This document shows positions 61,128 through 64,000 of a stretch of DNA of 64,000 nt, piece after piece; positions within the stretch are counted from its first letter, which is position 1, and every line of letters starts with the position of its first letter. Under the pieces are notes generated by a model that did no database searches, had not been told where the DNA came from, and was given only the letters and a program-made list of their open reading frames with translations. A program made the position numbers and the translations under genes. The DNA comes from an uncultured Alphaproteobacteria bacterium (GTDB lineage Bacteria; Pseudomonadota; Alphaproteobacteria; RF32; CAG-239): NCBI GenBank assembly GCA_934229625.1, contig CAKQDU010000008.1:1-64000 (forward strand), written 5' to 3'.

Positions 61128-61958
61128 CTAGCTAAACAGCGCTTTTATATCATAAATTCCATAAGCGTCTAAAAGCAACGCCGTGCCTAAAGCCACGCGA
61201 TACAGAACAAACGGGAAAAACGACCACTTTTTCAGCCATTGCATCAGCACAAATATTGCCATCAACGAAAAGCCAAAAGAATAAATCGCTCCGTCACAAG
61301 CTGTCAGAAGCAAACCGATATCCCCGCTTTGCCAAATTTCATACCCCTCGACCAAACCTGCGGCGATAATTGTCGGAATAGAAAGCAACATAGAAAATTT
61401 AGCGGCCTCGCGACGCTCCAATCCCAAAAATCTTCCCATAGTAATAGTTATTCCGGAACGGCTTGTCCCTGGTAATAAAGCCAAACATTGAGCCAAACCG
61501 ATTAAAATGGCATCTTTTATTTCTAAATTGCGAATTTTTAATGCTGTCAGAGACATTTTGTCTATTACCCACAGCAACAAACCATACAGCAGAATATTCC
61601 AGCCGATAAGCTTTGTGCTGCGCAATTCTTCCGTCCCCATAAGTTTAAGCGCCAAACCGCAAAGTAATGCCGGAATGGTGGCAATCAGCACCAAATAAAA
61701 CACTTTACAGCCATATATTTGAAAATTGGGCAGCAATTTGCTTTTTAACATTCCGACAATCATATACCAAATATCGCGCCAAAAATAAATCATCACGGCT
61801 ATAATAGAACCAATATGCAATGCCACGTCTATTTCCAGCCCCTGGTCGGGAAAATCCGTAAACTTTGAAAACAGAATCAAATGTCCGGAAGAACTTACCG
61901 GTAAAAATTCGGTAATTCCTTGCAGCAATGCCAACATAGTCAAATGAAAAGTAGTCAT
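61128..61958 (-). CDS. uppP: Undecaprenyl-diphosphatase
   Basis: A 276-residue membrane enzyme (BacA family) that recycles the C55 carrier of peptidoglycan and LPS sugar synthesis. LLQGITEFLPVSSSGHLIL (first conserved region with EFLPVSSSGH) and ALLPGTSRSGITITMGRFLGLERREAAKFSMLLSIPTI (second) are intact; about eight membrane helices. The start overlaps the M23 gene's stop by 1 nt, so they share an operon. High levels give bacitracin resistance. Confidence 0.97.
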   Translation of the reverse strand: MTTFHLTMLALLQGITEFLPVSSSGHLILFSKFTDFPDQGLEIDVALHIGSIIAVMIYFWRDIWYMIVGMLKSKLLPNFQIYGCKVFYLVLIATIPALLCGLALKLMGTEELRSTKLIGWNILLYGLLLWVIDKMSLTALKIRNLEIKDAILIGLAQCLALLPGTSRSGITITMGRFLGLERREAAKFSMLLSIPTIIAAGLVEGYEIWQSGDIGLLLTACDGAIYSFGFSLMAIFVLMQWLKKWSFFPFVLYRVALGTALLLDAYGIYDIKALFS

Positions 61959-61959
61959 T

Positions 61960-62793
61960 TTAATCCTCTATTTTTTTACACTCTTTATTATAGAAATCCA
62001 ACAAATTTTTGGCATCAAAGCGAACCCCGTTCAGCGAAGCTCCCCAATGCAGATGAGAACCGGTTGCCCGTCCTGTTTTGCCTGCCAAGCCGATAGTCTG
62101 CCCTCTTTGCACCTTATCGCCTTTTTTCACAAGCGTTTTTTGCAGATGAGCATAAACCGTACTCAAATTATGTCCGTGTTCCAAAACCACCACATTGCCG
62201 CTATAAAAATACGGTCCGTCGCTCAAAGTGACAATTCCGTCAGCCGGCGCCTTAATTTCTGTTCCCTCCGGCACAGCGATATCCCACCCCTGATGCGGAT
62301 TTTTCTTTTGTCCGTTCATAATGCGCTGCCCGCCGAAATTTCCGCTGGTGCGTCCCTCAGCCGGTTTCAGCATATCGGCTTTCCAACTTTCGGCATCGCT
62401 AAATTCATTCAGCGCACCGCCCACGTCTTTTTGCTCTTTTTGAATAGCCGTCCAATCGGTTTTAGCCGGAGCAACTTTGGAGCTTGGCAAACCGTCTACT
62501 TTCTGCACGTCCCATTTAGTCTGGGCAAGCTGCAGATTATAGGTGCGCATTGCGCCGTCTCTATAAAAAATTTTCAGCGGCTGCTGCAATTCAGCGTCAC
62601 GCGCAAAGGCAATCGCCAATTCGCCGTTTTTATCTGCGGTGTAGGTTTTGCCGTTTAATTTTATTTTAGCCAAATTATTATCCTGCAAACGGATAATTCC
62701 GCCCTGCTGCGCCGCTCCGCACATTGTCAAAGCTTCGGCCGGCAGCGCCGCCAGCACACTACAAATCGTCAAACAAATCGCCTTGCACGGCAT
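61960..62793 (-). CDS. Secreted M23-family peptidase
   Basis: A 277-residue periplasmic endopeptidase. Signal peptide ends at about residue 22 (AALPAEA-L). The M23 domain shows NPHQGWDIAVPEGTEIKAPADG (metal His and Asp), HGHNLSTVYAHLQ and ATGSHLHWG, all metal ligands present. It probably cleaves peptidoglycan crosslinks or cell-wall peptides. It begins inside the end of xseA (35-nt overlap) and precedes uppP, linking wall cleavage with carrier recycling. Confidence 0.88.
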   Translation of the reverse strand: MPCKAICLTICSVLAALPAEALTMCGAAQQGGIIRLQDNNLAKIKLNGKTYTADKNGELAIAFARDAELQQPLKIFYRDGAMRTYNLQLAQTKWDVQKVDGLPSSKVAPAKTDWTAIQKEQKDVGGALNEFSDAESWKADMLKPAEGRTSGNFGGQRIMNGQKKNPHQGWDIAVPEGTEIKAPADGIVTLSDGPYFYSGNVVVLEHGHNLSTVYAHLQKTLVKKGDKVQRGQTIGLAGKTGRATGSHLHWGASLNGVRFDAKNLLDFYNKECKKIED

Positions 62794-64000
62794 TGTGTTT
62801 CTCCATCATTTTAACCTTAACGATTCCGTCCACAAAGCGGATATGCAATTCATCGCAGCGTTTCGCCTGAGTAGCCGAATACAGCGTTTTAAACTGTCCG
62901 TCCGAAACCCAAGCAAACCCGCGTTTCAGCACCGATTCTACCGAAACAGAATCCAGACGCAGAGCCAAATTTTTCAGGCTTTCTTTCTTAGCGTCAAACA
63001 GATTCTTAATATAAAAAGGTTTCAAATTCGTCAATTTTAACAAATTATCTTTATCTTTCAGCAAATTTGCAAACGCCAATTTCAGCCGCTCGCTACGGTC
63101 ATCTATTTTTTGCTGATTTTCCAGCACCAACTGCTCCAGAGGCGGAATCCCTCGCCCCAACGCCTCCACATATTGCTTAAATTCACTCATATAGCGAGTA
63201 ACCGCATTCTGCATACGTAAATCCGCAGTCAACAATGTGTTGTATATGTCTTTTTTGACAGGAACAGCCAACTCCGCCGCACCTGTCGGTGTCGGAGCCC
63301 GTAAATCCGCCGCATAGTCAATCAGCATGGTGTCGGTTTCATGTCCAACCGCCGAAATCAGCGGAATAACCGAATCATAAACCGCTCGCACCACAACTTC
63401 TTCATTAAACGGCCACAAATCTTCCAAACTACCGCCTCCGCGCGCCACAATCAATACGTCCGGACGATTTTTATCCCCCAACGGCAAAGCATTAAATCCC
63501 TTAATCGCCGCGGCAATTTTCTCGGCAGCTCCTTCGCCTTGCACAGGCGTCGGCCACACAATAATGCGGCTGGGAAATCTATCGCGCACCCGATGAATAA
63601 TATCTCTGATAACCGCACCGGTCGGACTGGTTATAACACCGATGGTCTGCGGAAGATATGGAATAGCTTTTTTATGCTCTTGAGCAAACAAACCCTCGGC
63701 CAAAAACTTTTGTTTGCGTTCTTCCAAAAGTTTCAGCAACGCACCTTCGCCGGCGATTTCCAGTTTTTCTATCACCAATTGATAGGACGAACGCCCGTTA
63801 AAAGTTGTGATACGTCCGCTGGCAATCACTTCTATTCCATCTTCAATTTTAAGCGGCAAAGTATTTGCCACACCGCGCCAACAAACGGCGGCAAGCAGAG
63901 AATTTTCATCTTTCAGCGACAAATACCAATGTCCGGAATCCGCGCGCTTAGCTCCAAAAATTTCGCCTTTTACCCGCACAAATGCAAACGAATTTTCCAC
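62759..64000 (-). CDS. xseA: Exodeoxyribonuclease VII large subunit, partial
   Basis: 413 residues are in the window; the N-terminus lies beyond 64000. The OB-fold start (VRVKGEIFGAKRADSGHWYLSLKDE) is followed by the catalytic core (IGVITSPTGAVIRDIIHRVRDRFPSRIIVWPTPVQGEGAA..., LIVARGGGSLEDLWPFNEE, PLISAVGHETD), then a coiled-coil region and the C-terminal GFAWVSD strand. It cuts single-stranded DNA with XseB. The frame stays open to the window edge. Confidence 0.95.
   Translation of the reverse strand: MENSFAFVRVKGEIFGAKRADSGHWYLSLKDENSLLAAVCWRGVANTLPLKIEDGIEVIASGRITTFNGRSSYQLVIEKLEIAGEGALLKLLEERKQKFLAEGLFAQEHKKAIPYLPQTIGVITSPTGAVIRDIIHRVRDRFPSRIIVWPTPVQGEGAAEKIAAAIKGFNALPLGDKNRPDVLIVARGGGSLEDLWPFNEEVVVRAVYDSVIPLISAVGHETDTMLIDYAADLRAPTPTGAAELAVPVKKDIYNTLLTADLRMQNAVTRYMSEFKQYVEALGRGIPPLEQLVLENQQKIDDRSERLKLAFANLLKDKDNLLKLTNLKPFYIKNLFDAKKESLKNLALRLDSVSVESVLKRGFAWVSDGQFKTLYSATQAKRCDELHIRFVDGIVKVKMMEKHNAVQGDLFDDL

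Noticed and set aside
1..64000. CRISPR arrays, insertion sequences, rRNA genes
   Set aside because: No regular repeat-spacer array, transposase or rRNA sequence was seen.

Overview
This is an AT-rich bacterial chromosome segment with dense coding and short intergenic gaps. LolA, an MsbA-type exporter, MacAB, LPS-style glycosyl transfer and several lipoproteins point to a Gram-negative cell envelope. The gene styles (a DUF6456-like protein, a bactofilin/M23 pair, ArgS beside a small lipoprotein) and the many GRSMIEMLG-type prepilins suggest an AT-rich, probably host-associated alphaproteobacterium. The class assignment is inference; no rRNA is present.

Layout. 1-10.5 kb: a prepilin-like gene, a DUF2157/GDYXXLXY membrane pair, argS, a nitroreductase, lolA, an MsbA-like exporter and a GT2 glycosyltransferase behind a structured 5' leader. 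10.8-26.6 kb: a co-oriented run of podovirus-like morphogenesis and lysis genes (portal, tail fibres, holin, lysin, terminase, scaffold, capsid, adaptor, tail proteins) with no integrase or replication genes, preceded by regulator-like genes. 27.4-34.5 kb: priA, a MazG-like gene, mutS, a histidine kinase and HU. 34.7-39.1 kb: lipoproteins and two prepilins. 39.1-44.7 kb: macAB, an M23 peptidase with bactofilin, and smpB. 45.1-47.1 kb: a tandem pair of prepilins plus fragments. 47.2-50.9 kb: the conserved ffh-rpsP-rimM-trmD-rplS operon. 51-56 kb: another prepilin with a structured leader, then a duplicated accessory region with RNAP alpha-CTD-like small proteins and a pair of unknown paralogues. 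56-64 kb: an amidase, pgeF, deoB, tRNA-Leu(CAG), a coiled-coil protein, uppP, a second M23 peptidase and partial xseA.

The most striking features are: (i) a repeated prepilin promoter-leader whose TC dinucleotide tract is 13 nt in one copy (in frame) and 15 nt in three copies (out of frame), although the downstream frame stays open in all of them, which looks like slippage-based phase variation; (ii) three unlike but similarly built 200-260 nt leaders, each ending in an intrinsic terminator just before the ribosome binding site of a surface-related gene (two prepilins, one glycosyltransferase), with pairings that could compete with the terminator; (iii) an intact podovirus-like particle cassette lacking integration and replication genes; (iv) a duplicated block around small proteins resembling the RNA polymerase alpha C-terminal domain.
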